Shown here piece after piece: positions 42,290 through 51,418 of a stretch of 64,000 nucleotides of DNA (its first letter is position 1; every line of letters begins with the position of its first letter). The notes under the pieces were generated by a model. The model was given only the letters and a program-made list of their open reading frames with translations, did not search any database and was not told where the DNA came from. Source of the stretch: JBBWZH01 sp035544115 (GTDB lineage: Bacteria > Actinomycetota > Actinomycetes > Mycobacteriales > CADCTP01); assembly GCA_963714145.1 (NCBI GenBank), contig OY970235.1, forward strand, positions 4,340,001-4,404,000. The letters run 5' to 3'. The position numbers and the translations under genes are program-made.

Positions 42290-43405
42290 ATGACAGAACA
42301 ACCAAGCCCGAACCGTTCCGGCGAGACCAGCACCGGGACCAGCGGTGCCGTCCTCGAGCTGGACGAACGGACCGCCCGGCGGCGCCTGTCGGACAACCAG
42401 CCCACGACCGCCCTGGGCAAGATGCGGCGCAACCTCTTCTACATGCGCGGGCGCGGCGCGGTCGAGATCACCGTGGTGTATGCCCTGATCCTGCTGCTGT
42501 TCCTGGCACTGTTCCTGCACAACTCGGACCCGGCGACCGGCTTTCCGTTCTGGACCAGACGGAACTTCTCCGGCACGCTGACTCAGACGATCCCGTTCTA
42601 CGCGCTGCTGGCGATCGGTGCCGGCATCCTGATGATCGCCGGCGAGTTCGATCTGTCCCTCGGCGCCTCCCTGGGCTTCGCCGGTGTCGTGTTCATCAAG
42701 ACGCTGAACGCCGGATACGCCTGGCCGCTGGCCGTTCTGGCCGCCGTTGCCAGTTCGGTGGGCATCGCCCTGGTCAACGGTGTCATCGTCGTCGCGACGC
42801 AGATCCCGTCCTTCATCGCGACTCTCGGCATGTCGTTCTTCTGGAACGGCGCGGCCCTCTACGTCAACGGCCTCAGCCCGGCCATCATCGCCGAGCCCAA
42901 CTCCACCATGACCAACCTCATGGCTGGGGACCACGGCTGGTTCCGCTCCCAGCTGATCTGGATGATCGTGATCGGCTTCGTCGCCTGGTGGTTCCTGCAC
43001 CGCACCAAGTGGGGCAACCACATCTACGCGACCGGCGGCAACGCGGCCGCGGCGAAGGCCGTCTCGATCAAGCCTAATTCCGTGCGGCTGTTGAGCTTCG
43101 CGATCCTGGGCCTGATGGTCGGCCTGGCCGCCGCGCTGTTGGTGGCCCGGACGACGACGATGCAGCCGGCCACGACCGACGCCCGCACCCTGTTCGCGAT
43201 CGCCGCGGCCGTGGTCGGTGGCTGCTCCCTGACCGGCGGTCGCGGAACGCTCTTCGGCATGATCATCGGCGCGGCGCTGATCGGCACCGTGGAGAACGGG
43301 TTCATCCTCGGCCGGCTCCCGGGCTTCTACCTGCAACTGTTCCTCGGGGTGACCATCGTCATCGCAGCCACCATCAACAAGGTCATGGAGGGCCGGGCCA
43401 CATGA
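42290..43405 (+). CDS. Sugar ABC transporter permease (RbsC-like)
   Basis: A 371-residue membrane protein of the RbsC/XylH family. It has about ten hydrophobic segments, including VVYALILLLFLALFL, the conserved ILMIAGEFDLSLGASLGFAGV, IPSFIATLGMSFFWNGAALYVNG, and the cytoplasmic coupling segment NHIYATGGNAAAAKAVSI. An N-terminal hydrophilic stretch of about 50 residues precedes the first helix. It overlaps the ATPase start as ATGA. Confidence 0.9.
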   Translation: MTEQPSPNRSGETSTGTSGAVLELDERTARRRLSDNQPTTALGKMRRNLFYMRGRGAVEITVVYALILLLFLALFLHNSDPATGFPFWTRRNFSGTLTQTIPFYALLAIGAGILMIAGEFDLSLGASLGFAGVVFIKTLNAGYAWPLAVLAAVASSVGIALVNGVIVVATQIPSFIATLGMSFFWNGAALYVNGLSPAIIAEPNSTMTNLMAGDHGWFRSQLIWMIVIGFVAWWFLHRTKWGNHIYATGGNAAAAKAVSIKPNSVRLLSFAILGLMVGLAAALLVARTTTMQPATTDARTLFAIAAAVVGGCSLTGGRGTLFGMIIGAALIGTVENGFILGRLPGFYLQLFLGVTIVIAATINKVMEGRAT

Positions 43406-44214
43406 CGGCGGAAGCGCGGGCCCTCGTGCCGGACGCCACCACCGGCCCGCTGCTGGAACTGCGGGGCATCACCAAGAACTACGGCCCCAACCGGGTCCTG
43501 GACAACGTGGATATGTCGGTCGGCAAGGGTGAGGTGGTCGGCCTGCTCGGCGACAACGGCGCCGGGAAATCCACCCTGGTGGGGATCATGTCCGGGGTCG
43601 TGCCGATGACAAGCGGGCGCTACCTGTGGCAGGGCGAGGAGCTCACCCGGATCACCCGGCCGGAGACCGAGAAGCGCGGCATGGAGACCATCTTCCAGGA
43701 CTCCGCGCTGGTTCCCACGATGACCATCACCCGCAACATCTTCATGGGCCGCGAGATCACCAACGCGTTCGGCCTGATGCGGATGAAGCAGATGGACACC
43801 ATCACCAACGAGATCCTCGACAGCGTCGTGAGTATCGAAGGCATCCAGAGCGCCAGGCAGTTGGTCGGATCGCTGTCCGGCGGCCAGGCGCAGGCGGTGG
43901 CCATCGCCCGCGCCGTCCACTTCAAACGCTCGCTGCTCATTCTCGATGAGCCGACCAGCGCGCTCGCGGTGCGGGCCACCGAGGCGCTGTTGAACTACCT
44001 GATCCAGCTCAAGGCCGAGGGCGTCAGTTCCGTCCTCGTGACGCACAACCTGCACCAGGCCGTCAAGGTCTGCGACCGGCACATCGTGCTGAATCACGGC
44101 AGGAAGATCCTTGATGTCCGTCGGGAACAGACCGATGTCGAGGAACTCACCGCGGCGGTCGTCGAGGGTGCCGAGGGTGTGCGCCGCTACCGGGAGGGCC
44201 GGCCGCTGGCCTAG
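43402..44214 (+). CDS. Sugar ABC transporter ATPase (single-domain, FrcA-like)
   Basis: A 270-residue ABC ATPase. Walker A is GDNGAGKST, the Q-loop METIFQDSAL, the signature LSGGQAQAVAIARA, Walker B LLILDEPTSAL, and the switch VTHNLHQAVKV. Unlike RbsA it has one nucleotide-binding domain, as in FrcA-type importers. It completes the importer encoded by the two preceding genes and is followed by the GH3 gene on the same strand. Confidence 0.92.
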   Translation: MTAEARALVPDATTGPLLELRGITKNYGPNRVLDNVDMSVGKGEVVGLLGDNGAGKSTLVGIMSGVVPMTSGRYLWQGEELTRITRPETEKRGMETIFQDSALVPTMTITRNIFMGREITNAFGLMRMKQMDTITNEILDSVVSIEGIQSARQLVGSLSGGQAQAVAIARAVHFKRSLLILDEPTSALAVRATEALLNYLIQLKAEGVSSVLVTHNLHQAVKVCDRHIVLNHGRKILDVRREQTDVEELTAAVVEGAEGVRRYREGRPLA

Positions 44215-44299
44215 GTTTCCAGCGCGTGGCCAGGTCGACCGCCGGCCACCGCGCCGCGCCGCGCCCGGACAGATCGACTCCCGCTGACCGTCGGGGTAC

Positions 44300-47227
44300 A
44301 TGTCGTACATTGTCGAGGCGCTCCACCAGCCCGGCCCCGCGGCCCGGCGCCAGCACCGAGGGGTGGTCCCGTTGCCCGACCGCGAGACCCCTGCGTTCAC
44401 CGACCACGAACGCCCGCTGGCCGAGCGCGTCGGCGACCTCCTCGGCCGGCTGACGATCGAGGAGAAGATCGGGCTGCTGCACCAGCACCAGCCGCCGGTC
44501 GACCGGCTCGGCGTCGGCCCGTTCGTCACCGGCACCGAGGCCCTGCACGGGCTGGCCTGGCTCGGCCCGGCCACCGTCTTCCCGCAGGCGGTCGGCCTGG
44601 CCAGCACGTGGAACCCCGAACTGGTCGAGTCGGTCGGTGCGGCGGTCGGCGACGAGGTGCGCGCGGTGCACCACAAGGACCCGGGACGCTGCGGGCTGAA
44701 CGTGTGGGCACCCGTGGTCAACCTGCTGCGGGACCCCCGCTGGGGCCGGAACGAGGAGGGGTACGCCGAGGACGTCCTGCTCACGGTCACGCTGGGCACG
44801 GCGTACGCGCGCGGGCTGCGCGGCGACGACCCGCGGTACCTGCGGACGGCGCCGACGCTGAAGCACTTCCTGGCCTACAACAACGAGACCCGCCGGGCCG
44901 AGACGTCGAGCCGGATGCCGCCGCGGGTGCTGCACGAGTACGAGCTGCCGGTCTTCCTGGCGCCGCTCGAAGCCGGCGCGGCGGTGGCCGTGATGGCGTC
45001 GTACAACCTGGTCAACGGGCGACCGGCGCACCTGAGCCCGCTGATCGGCGACGAGCTGCGGCGGTGCACGGACGACGAGATCCTCGTCGTCAGCGACGCG
45101 TTCGCGCCGGGCAACGTCGTCGACATACAGCACTACCACCCGGATCACGTGACCAGCCACGCCGCGCTGCTCAAGGCCGGCCTGGACAGCTTCACCGACA
45201 ACGATGCCGACGGTGGCCCGACCGTCCGGCGGATCACCGAGGCGCTGCGGCTCGGGCTGATCGACGAGTCCGATGTGGACACAGCCGCGCGGCGGGCGCT
45301 CACGATCCGGTTCCGGCTGGGCGAGTTCGACCCACCGGCGGGCAACCCGTACGCCGGGCCCGCCGAGGATGTCGTCAACTGCGCGGCACACCGGGCTCTG
45401 GCCCGAGAGGCCGCCACGCAGTGCATCGTGCTGCTGAAGAACAGCGACGGCATGCTGCCGCTGGCGGCCGGCGCGACCCGGCGGGTCGCCGTCGTCGGGC
45501 CACTGGCCGACACCGTGCACGAAGACTTGTACAGCGGAACCCTGCCGTACGCCGTCACCGCCCGGCGGGGCATCACCGAACGGCTGGGCCCGGCCGCGGA
45601 CGTCGCGTTCACCGAGGGCCTCGACCGGCTGGCGCTGCGCCTGGCCGGAGGCGGCGGCTACCTGACCGCGAGCGACGCTCCGGACGGCGGGTATCTCCGC
45701 ACCGCCACCACAGCCGGCACGCCCGGCAGCCAGTTCGACCTCATCGACTGGGGGCACGGGGTCTGCGCGCTGCGCAGCGTGGCCAACCACCGGTTCATCA
45801 CCGTCGACGACACCGGTGCGCTGATCAACAGCGCCGGCCAGCCGGGCGGCTGGGTGGTGCGGGAGGTATTCAGCCTGGCGGAATCGGCCGGGCAGACGGC
45901 GATCCGGCACCTCGCCACCGGCACGTACCTCACCGTGGACGCCGCCGGGCGGTGCCGCACCGAGGCGACCACCGCGCAAGCGGCGACCCGGTTCACCGTC
46001 GAGCGGCTCGTCGCCGGCACCGAACAGGCGGCCGCGGCCGCCCGGGACGCGGACGTCGCGATCGTCGTGCTCGGCAACCACCCGCTGATCAACGGCCGGG
46101 AGACCGAGGACCGGGTCGACCTGTCCCTGCCGCCCGCGCAGGAGGAACTGCTGCGCGCGGTGCACGCGGCGAACCCCCGCACCGCCGCCGTGCTGACCAG
46201 CAGCTACCCGTACGCGGTCGGCTGGGCCGAGGCGAACCTGCCCGCGCTGCTGTGGTCGGCGCACGGGGGCCAGGAGTTCGGGCACGCGCTCGCCGCCGTG
46301 CTGTTCGGCGATCGCGCGCCGGTCGGGCGGCTGACCCAGACCTGGTACCGCGCGGTCACCGACCTTCCGGACCTGCTCGACTACGACATCATCGGCAGCG
46401 ACGCCACGTACCTCTACTACCGCGGCGAGCCGCTGTACCCGTTCGGGCACGGGCTGAGCTACGCCACGTTCGACTACACCGGTCTGCGCCTGTCCGCGGA
46501 CCGGATGCCCGCGGACGGCCGGATCACGGTCACCGCCGAGGTGCGCAACCGCGGCGAGCGGGACAGCGACGAGGTGGTTCAGCTCTACACCCGGCAGCGG
46601 AACTCCCGGGTCAAACAACCGCTGCGGCAGCTGCGCGGGGTCCGCCGGGTGCACGTGCCGGCAGCCGCGGCCCGGACGGTCGAGTTCGAGCTGCCCGCCG
46701 CCGACCTGGCCTGCTGGGACGTCGTCGGGGAACGGTACGTCGTCGAGTCGGCCCGGCACGACATCCTGCTCGGTCGCTCGAGCGGCGACATCCGGCTGAC
46801 CGCGAGCATCCGGGTCGACGGCGAGACCCTGCTGCCGTGGACCGCCGGCCGCCCGCTGCCGGCGGTCGCCGCGGATGCCTACGCCGGCGTGGATTTCGTC
46901 GACGCGACGAAGGCGGCCGGCGACGCGGTACTGGCCACGGCGGCCGGTGCCTGGCTCCGGTTCGAGGCAATGTCGCTCGCCGGCGGCACCCGGTGTACGG
47001 CCACAATGTCCACTGTGGACGCCGGCCCGGCCCGGGTGACGCTGCGGGCGGACGACCCGCTGGACGGCCCGGTCATCGCCACGCTGGTGGCCGACTGCGC
47101 CGGCGACCGGTACGCGTGGACCGCGGCGAGTACGTCCATCCAGCCCGTCACCGGCCCCGTCGACCTCTACGCGGTCCTCGGCGCGCCGGGCGTCTGTCTG
47201 CGCGACCTCATTTTCACCGCGGGCTGA
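44300..47227 (+). CDS. GH3 family beta-glycosidase with inserted and C-terminal accessory modules
   Basis: Up to 975 residues, no signal peptide. The GH3 N-domain holds GPATVFPQAVGLASTWNPEL, KHFLAYNNE and the nucleophile aspartate in LVVSDAFAPGN. The C-domain (REAATQCIVLLKNSDGMLPL) is split at about 450-570 by an insert with repeated beta strands (GYLTASDAPDGGYL, NHRFITVDDTGAL, GTYLTVDAAGRC), like a beta-trefoil or fascin fold. It resumes at DADVAIVVLGNHPL, then a fibronectin-like domain and a C-terminal CBM6-like module. ATG 44300 is the longest start; TTG 44371, after GAGGGG, is an alternative. It probably hydrolyses imported glycosides in the cytoplasm. Confidence 0.87.
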   Translation: MSYIVEALHQPGPAARRQHRGVVPLPDRETPAFTDHERPLAERVGDLLGRLTIEEKIGLLHQHQPPVDRLGVGPFVTGTEALHGLAWLGPATVFPQAVGLASTWNPELVESVGAAVGDEVRAVHHKDPGRCGLNVWAPVVNLLRDPRWGRNEEGYAEDVLLTVTLGTAYARGLRGDDPRYLRTAPTLKHFLAYNNETRRAETSSRMPPRVLHEYELPVFLAPLEAGAAVAVMASYNLVNGRPAHLSPLIGDELRRCTDDEILVVSDAFAPGNVVDIQHYHPDHVTSHAALLKAGLDSFTDNDADGGPTVRRITEALRLGLIDESDVDTAARRALTIRFRLGEFDPPAGNPYAGPAEDVVNCAAHRALAREAATQCIVLLKNSDGMLPLAAGATRRVAVVGPLADTVHEDLYSGTLPYAVTARRGITERLGPAADVAFTEGLDRLALRLAGGGGYLTASDAPDGGYLRTATTAGTPGSQFDLIDWGHGVCALRSVANHRFITVDDTGALINSAGQPGGWVVREVFSLAESAGQTAIRHLATGTYLTVDAAGRCRTEATTAQAATRFTVERLVAGTEQAAAAARDADVAIVVLGNHPLINGRETEDRVDLSLPPAQEELLRAVHAANPRTAAVLTSSYPYAVGWAEANLPALLWSAHGGQEFGHALAAVLFGDRAPVGRLTQTWYRAVTDLPDLLDYDIIGSDATYLYYRGEPLYPFGHGLSYATFDYTGLRLSADRMPADGRITVTAEVRNRGERDSDEVVQLYTRQRNSRVKQPLRQLRGVRRVHVPAAAARTVEFELPAADLACWDVVGERYVVESARHDILLGRSSGDIRLTASIRVDGETLLPWTAGRPLPAVAADAYAGVDFVDATKAAGDAVLATAAGAWLRFEAMSLAGGTRCTATMSTVDAGPARVTLRADDPLDGPVIATLVADCAGDRYAWTAASTSIQPVTGPVDLYAVLGAPGVCLRDLIFTAG

Positions 47228-47229
47228 GC

Positions 47230-47252
47230 CCCGGGCCACCGCACCGCCCGGG
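47230..47252 (+). terminator. Hairpin after the GH3 gene
   Basis: CCCGGGC / GCCCGGG forms a 7-base stem with a 9-base loop starting three bases after the GH3 stop codon, at the end of the sugar operon. No T tract. Confidence 0.5.
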
Positions 47253-47366
47253 TGTCCTCGCAGTGGCCCGGCAACCGTTGTCGCGCCCCGTTACCTCCCC
47301 GTAGCTCCCTTGACGGTCAGAACGCCCCTCACTAGTCTTCGCTGAGAAAGTATCGGAGCGAATGTC

Positions 47367-47379
47367 CAGAAACTTTCTG
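47367..47379. promoter_or_regulatory. Palindromic operator upstream of the arabinofuranosidase gene
   Basis: CAGAAACTTTCTG is a perfect 13-base palindrome 110 bases upstream of the start codon, in an AT-richer segment with a related AGAAAGT at 47345-47351. Its GAAAcTTTC core resembles elements described upstream of xylanase and arabinofuranosidase genes of actinomycetes. A LacI gene lies 2.8 kb downstream. Confidence 0.6.
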
Positions 47380-47488
47380 TGCGGCGGGTCCGATAATCGG
47401 AATCGAGGGGTGTGAACGTGCTCGAGAGCGGGCGACTGCGCCCGAGTTCCGCAGGGCGCTAGAAACACCTTTCGGGCATGGAGGCATC

Positions 47489-49306
47489 ATGCACACGCCC
47501 ACGCAAAGAACCGCGACCCGGCTGGCCGCCGTCGGCGGAGCGGTGATCGTCACCGCCGCCGGGGTGACCGCGGCCATCACACCGCCGGCGTCCGCCGCCA
47601 CGACGACGGCCTCGGTCTCGATCGACGCCCGCCTGACGCTCAGCTCCTGGCCCACCACCGGCGTCGGCATGAACACCGCGGTGTGGGACGCCCGGATGAA
47701 CGATCCGGCCTCGGTCACCCTGCTCCGCAACGCCGGTGTGAAGGCCGTCCGCTACCCCGGCGGCGGCTACGCCGACGGCTACCACTGGCAGACGCACACG
47801 GTCGAGGGCGGCGGGTTTGTCGCGGCCAACACCGACTTCGACAAGTACGTCGCCACCGTGCACGCCGCCGGCGCGCAGCCGATCGTCGCGGCGAACTACG
47901 GCTCGGGCACGCCGCAGGAAGCGGCCGAGTGGGTGCGGTACGCCAACATCACCAAGGGCTACGGCATCAAGTACTGGGAGATCGGCAACGAACTCTACGG
48001 CAACGGCCAGTACGGAGCCACCTGGGAGACCGACCACCACGCCAGCAAGAGCCCGACCACGTACGCCACGAACCTGCTGGACTACATCACCGCGATGAAG
48101 GCGGTGGACCCCAGTATCAAGATCGGGGCGGTGCTCACGACGCCGAACAACTGGCCCGACGGCGTCATCGGTCCCGGCGACACGATGGACTGGAACCACA
48201 GCGTCCTGTCCGTCGCCGGCCGCAGGATCGACTTCGTGATCGTGCACCACTACCCGTTCAGCACCAGCGAGGCCGAGGTGCTGACCAAGCCGCAGTCCGA
48301 GGTCCCGGCGATGACCAGCACGCTGCGCTCGCTGATCAACCAGTTCGGCGGCCCGAACGCGGCCAACATCGGCATCGCGGTCACCGAGGCGAGCTCGCAG
48401 TTCGCCCTCAACACCGCGCCGACCGGCCTGTACGCCCCGGACGTCTACCTGACCTGGCTGGAGAACGGCGCGTTCACCCTCGACTGGTGGAACTTCCGCA
48501 ACGGCACCGACTGCAGCAGGGTCACCACGATCCAGGGCGCGACGGACTACGCCGACGGCAGCATCGTCTCCACCGGGGCGTCCTGTGAGCCGCCGGCCGA
48601 CACGCCGTTCCCGGTGTACTACGGCATCCAGATGATGACCAGACTCGGCGGGCCGGGCGACGCGCTGATCCCGGCGACCGCCTCCACCCCGCTGCTGTCC
48701 GCCCACGCGGTCAAGCACGGCAACGGCGACGTCGCGGTCATGCTGATCAACAAGGACCCGGACAACGCCGTCACGGTCGGCCTCTCCTACCGCGGGTTCA
48801 ACCCGTCGACCGCGACGCCGACCGTCGACTCGTACCTGAAGAACGCCTCGTCGATCGGCTCGACCGCGGCGGGCACCGCGACGACGCAGACCGTTCCGGC
48901 CTACTCCATCGCCGTCGTCCACCTGCGTCCCGGTGGCACCACCCCGACGGAGACCCCGACCGCGACGCCCAGCCCGACCGGGGGGACCGGGACCTGCCGG
49001 GTCCGGTACACGAAGAGCGAGTGGCAGGGCGGGCTGGTCGCGGACGTGACGATCAGCAACACCGGCAGCAGCGCGGTCAACGGCTGGCGGCTGGGCTTCA
49101 CGTTCCCCGGTGACACCAGGGTGACCAACGCCTGGAACGCGACCGCGACGCAGACCGGCGGCACGGTCACCGCAACCAACATGTCCTACAACGCCACGAT
49201 CCCGGCCGGCGGATCGCAGTCCTTCGGCTTCCAGGGCACCTGGACCAGCAACGACGCCAACCCGACCAGCTTCACGCTGAACGGGGCCACCTGCGTCAGC
49301 GGCTGA
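47489..49306 (+). CDS. Secreted alpha-L-arabinofuranosidase-like glycosidase (GH51-like) with CBM2
   Basis: A 605-residue exported enzyme. The signal peptide ends near PPASAA (residue 37). The clan GH-A barrel has the acid/base Glu168 in YWEIGNELYG and the nucleophile Glu300 in IAVTEASSQ. A C-terminal beta domain, a Thr/Pro linker (about 485-502) and a CBM2 cellulose-binding module (CRVRYTKSEWQGG to the end, with conserved NGWRLGFTFPG) follow. It would release arabinose from hemicellulose or pectin while anchored on cellulose. It is monocistronic, between a palindromic operator and a 15-base hairpin. The family assignment between GH51 and GH39-like is not certain. Confidence 0.85.
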   Translation: MHTPTQRTATRLAAVGGAVIVTAAGVTAAITPPASAATTTASVSIDARLTLSSWPTTGVGMNTAVWDARMNDPASVTLLRNAGVKAVRYPGGGYADGYHWQTHTVEGGGFVAANTDFDKYVATVHAAGAQPIVAANYGSGTPQEAAEWVRYANITKGYGIKYWEIGNELYGNGQYGATWETDHHASKSPTTYATNLLDYITAMKAVDPSIKIGAVLTTPNNWPDGVIGPGDTMDWNHSVLSVAGRRIDFVIVHHYPFSTSEAEVLTKPQSEVPAMTSTLRSLINQFGGPNAANIGIAVTEASSQFALNTAPTGLYAPDVYLTWLENGAFTLDWWNFRNGTDCSRVTTIQGATDYADGSIVSTGASCEPPADTPFPVYYGIQMMTRLGGPGDALIPATASTPLLSAHAVKHGNGDVAVMLINKDPDNAVTVGLSYRGFNPSTATPTVDSYLKNASSIGSTAAGTATTQTVPAYSIAVVHLRPGGTTPTETPTATPSPTGGTGTCRVRYTKSEWQGGLVADVTISNTGSSAVNGWRLGFTFPGDTRVTNAWNATATQTGGTVTATNMSYNATIPAGGSQSFGFQGTWTSNDANPTSFTLNGATCVSG

Positions 49307-49324
49307 CCCGCCGGGTCCACGCCG

Positions 49325-49368
49325 CCGCCGGTGGTACCCCCTGTCGCCGTCGTGGGTACCACCGGCGG
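49325..49368 (+). terminator. Strong hairpin after the arabinofuranosidase gene
   Basis: A perfect 15-base stem (CCGCCGGTGGTACCC with its complement at 49354-49368) and a 14-base loop begins 18 bases after the stop. It is a convincing terminator by position and stability, without a T run. Confidence 0.7.
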
Positions 49369-49432
49369 TCCACCCGGCCGGGCCCGACACACGACCCATC
49401 CCGACCGCCCACGCACCGAAGGTGGCCCGTCC

Positions 49433-50024
49433 ATGACAGCGGAACCCAGCCCGGTGACAGCGCACCCCATCTCCCGCCGCAGCCTGCTCGCCGCCGCGGC
49501 CGTCGCCGGTGTCGCCGTCAGCACCGGTGGCCCGCGGCGGGTCGCTCGACGATCCCGACGTCACTTTCGTCGGCCGCCGGCAGCAGCACCTGTCCTGCCG
49601 CGTGCGGGCGCTGGTCGACCCCGCCCAGGGCCGCGGCGGCCTCGCCGTGCGCCTTGACGAACGACACCACTACGAGGTCGAGGTCGGCGACGGCGAGGTG
49701 CGCGTCGTGGCACGGACCGGCCCGCTGCGGCCGACGGTGGCCGCCCGGCCGGTGCCGGCAGGGCGGGTCCGGCTGCGCATCGACGTACTCGCCTCACCAC
49801 CCGGCGACTTCCATCCGTGCCGCGGGCCGGACCTGGTACGCCTCGGCGTCGAGGAGGCCGGCGGCGCCTTCACCCCGCTGGCCGAACTGGACGGCCGGTA
49901 CCTGTCGACGGAGGTCGCCGGCGGCTTCACCGGGCGGGTGATCGGGATGTACGCCGCCGCCGGGACGGTCGACGTCGGCTGGTTCGACTACGAGCCCGCC
50001 GACGGAGACGCCGCGCCACGGTAA
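49433..50024 (+). pseudogene. GH43-type glycosidase remnant: Tat signal joined to C-terminal domain
   Basis: ATG 49433 starts a Tat signal (ISRRSLLAAAAVAGVAVS). Within about 30 codons the homology jumps, in the next frame, to the C-terminal beta-sandwich of GH43 beta-xylosidases and arabinofuranosidases (DDPDVTFVGRRQQHLSC, GLAVRLDERHHYEVEV, LDGRYLSTEVAGGFTGRVIG, WFDYEP). The five-blade catalytic domain, roughly 300 residues, is missing. The gene thus looks like an internal deletion plus frame change, leaving a non-catalytic fragment. Its last 55 bases are duplicated just downstream. Confidence 0.72.
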
Positions 50025-50095
50025 GCCGGACCGCGCGGGCTGGTTCGACCACGAGCCCGGCGACGGGGACGCCGCGCCACGGTGAGCCGGGCCGG
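49978..50095. repeat. Tandem duplication of the GH43 remnant's 3' end (61-base period)
   Basis: The segment GGTTCGACTACGAGCCCGCC at 49981 recurs with few changes at 50042, and the similarity runs through the stop codon (GGTAAGCCGG versus GGTGAGCCGG). The period of 61 is not a multiple of three, so the second copy is non-coding. Confidence 0.75.
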
Positions 50096-50198
50096 GCAGG
50101 CTAGTCTTGGGCCCGGACGGCCCCGGGGTGGCCCGCCGCCCGACCGCCGGCGGGTTCCGACGTCATAGCCGGGCCGCGGCGATGGAGAGGGGGCCGGG

Positions 50199-51248
50199 TT
50201 GTCGCAGGCCGTGTCGGGTGCGCCGGACGGGGATCGGCTGCCAGGCAATGCGACCAGGCCGGTGACGATCTCCTACATCGCCGAGTCCGCCGGGGTGTCG
50301 GTCCCGACCGTGTCGAAGGTCATCAACGGCCGTTCGGGGGTGGCCGCGGAGACCCGGGCCCGGGTCGAAGCGCTGATCAAACAGCACGGGTACCGCCGGG
50401 GAGATCTGGCCAGCCGCAGCAACATGATGGAGCTCGTCTTCGACGAGCTGGAGGACATGTGGGGCGCTGAGATCATCCGCGGGGTGACGCAGACCGCCCG
50501 CGCCCACGGCGTAGGGGTCATGCTCACCGAGTTCGGCCCGCAACCCGCCGCGAACCGCTACCGGATCGACGACACGCTGTCCCGCCGGCCGGCCTGCGTC
50601 GTGACGGTGGCCCAACTGTCGGACGAGCAACGTGAACAGCTGCGTGCCAAAGGCATCCCCTTCGTGGTCTTCGATCCCACCATCGAACTGCCGGACGGCG
50701 TCCCGTTCGTGGGCGCGACGAACTGGACCGGTGGCCGGTCCGCCACCCGCCACCTGATCGGGCTGGGACACCGCCGTATCGGCGTGGTCACCGGGCCGGA
50801 CCTGGTCCTCTGCTTCCGGGCCCGGCTGGACGGCTACCGGGCCGCGCTGGACGCAGCCGGGCTGCCGGTCGACGCCGACCTCATCGTGCGCACCGATGTC
50901 GACCAGGCGGCCGGCCGCGCGGCCGCCCTCGACCTGCTGCGCCGCCCGGACCGCCCCACCGCCATCTTCACCGGCAACGACCTGCAGGCGCTCGGCGTCT
51001 ACCAGGCGGCACGGGCGCTGGGCCTGCGGATCCCGGCGGACCTGAGCGTGGTCGGCTTCGACGACCTGCCGGTCGCCGCGCTGATCGATCCGCCGCTGAC
51101 CACCGTGCACCAGCCGCTCACCGAGATGGCGGCCGCCGCCACCGAACTGGCGCTCGCCCTGGGCCGCGGCGAGCAGACGTCCCAACTCGGCCTGGAGCTG
51201 GCCACGACGCTGATCGTCCGGGAGAGCACGGCTCCACCCCCGGGCTGA
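50199..51248 (+). CDS. LacI-family transcriptional regulator
   Basis: A 349-residue regulator. The helix-turn-helix is SYIAESAGVSVPTVSKVINGRSGV. The core has AEIIRGVTQTARAHGVGV, RHLIGLGHRRIGVVTGP, AIFTGNDLQALGVYQAARALGLRIP and SVVGFDDLPVAALIDPPLTTV, typical of XylR/BxlR-like repressors of plant-polysaccharide genes in actinomycetes. TTG 50199 follows GGAGAGGGGG. It stands just after the arabinofuranosidase and GH43 remnant and is the best candidate to bind the CAGAAACTTTCTG site, which is inferred. Confidence 0.88.
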   Translation: MSQAVSGAPDGDRLPGNATRPVTISYIAESAGVSVPTVSKVINGRSGVAAETRARVEALIKQHGYRRGDLASRSNMMELVFDELEDMWGAEIIRGVTQTARAHGVGVMLTEFGPQPAANRYRIDDTLSRRPACVVTVAQLSDEQREQLRAKGIPFVVFDPTIELPDGVPFVGATNWTGGRSATRHLIGLGHRRIGVVTGPDLVLCFRARLDGYRAALDAAGLPVDADLIVRTDVDQAAGRAAALDLLRRPDRPTAIFTGNDLQALGVYQAARALGLRIPADLSVVGFDDLPVAALIDPPLTTVHQPLTEMAAAATELALALGRGEQTSQLGLELATTLIVRESTAPPPG

Positions 51249-51418
51249 CTCGCCGGCAGCGGCCTGGCGCGGGGCGCGGGTCGGTCGGGTGCGCGCCGCT
51301 GGCGACGCGGCCGGTGCCGCCGGCCGGAGCACCTCAGGTCGACCGTCTGGTAGCCGATGGTCGGGCGGGAGCTCGTAGTCCGCGTCCGCGCCGGGGGCGG
51401 CCAGATCCGGGGGGTCGG

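Noticed and set aside
37977..44214. A complete myo-inositol (iol) catabolic operon
   Set aside because: Only IolE- and IolG-like proteins are present; iolB, iolC, iolD and iolJ are not seen, so the call was kept at family level.
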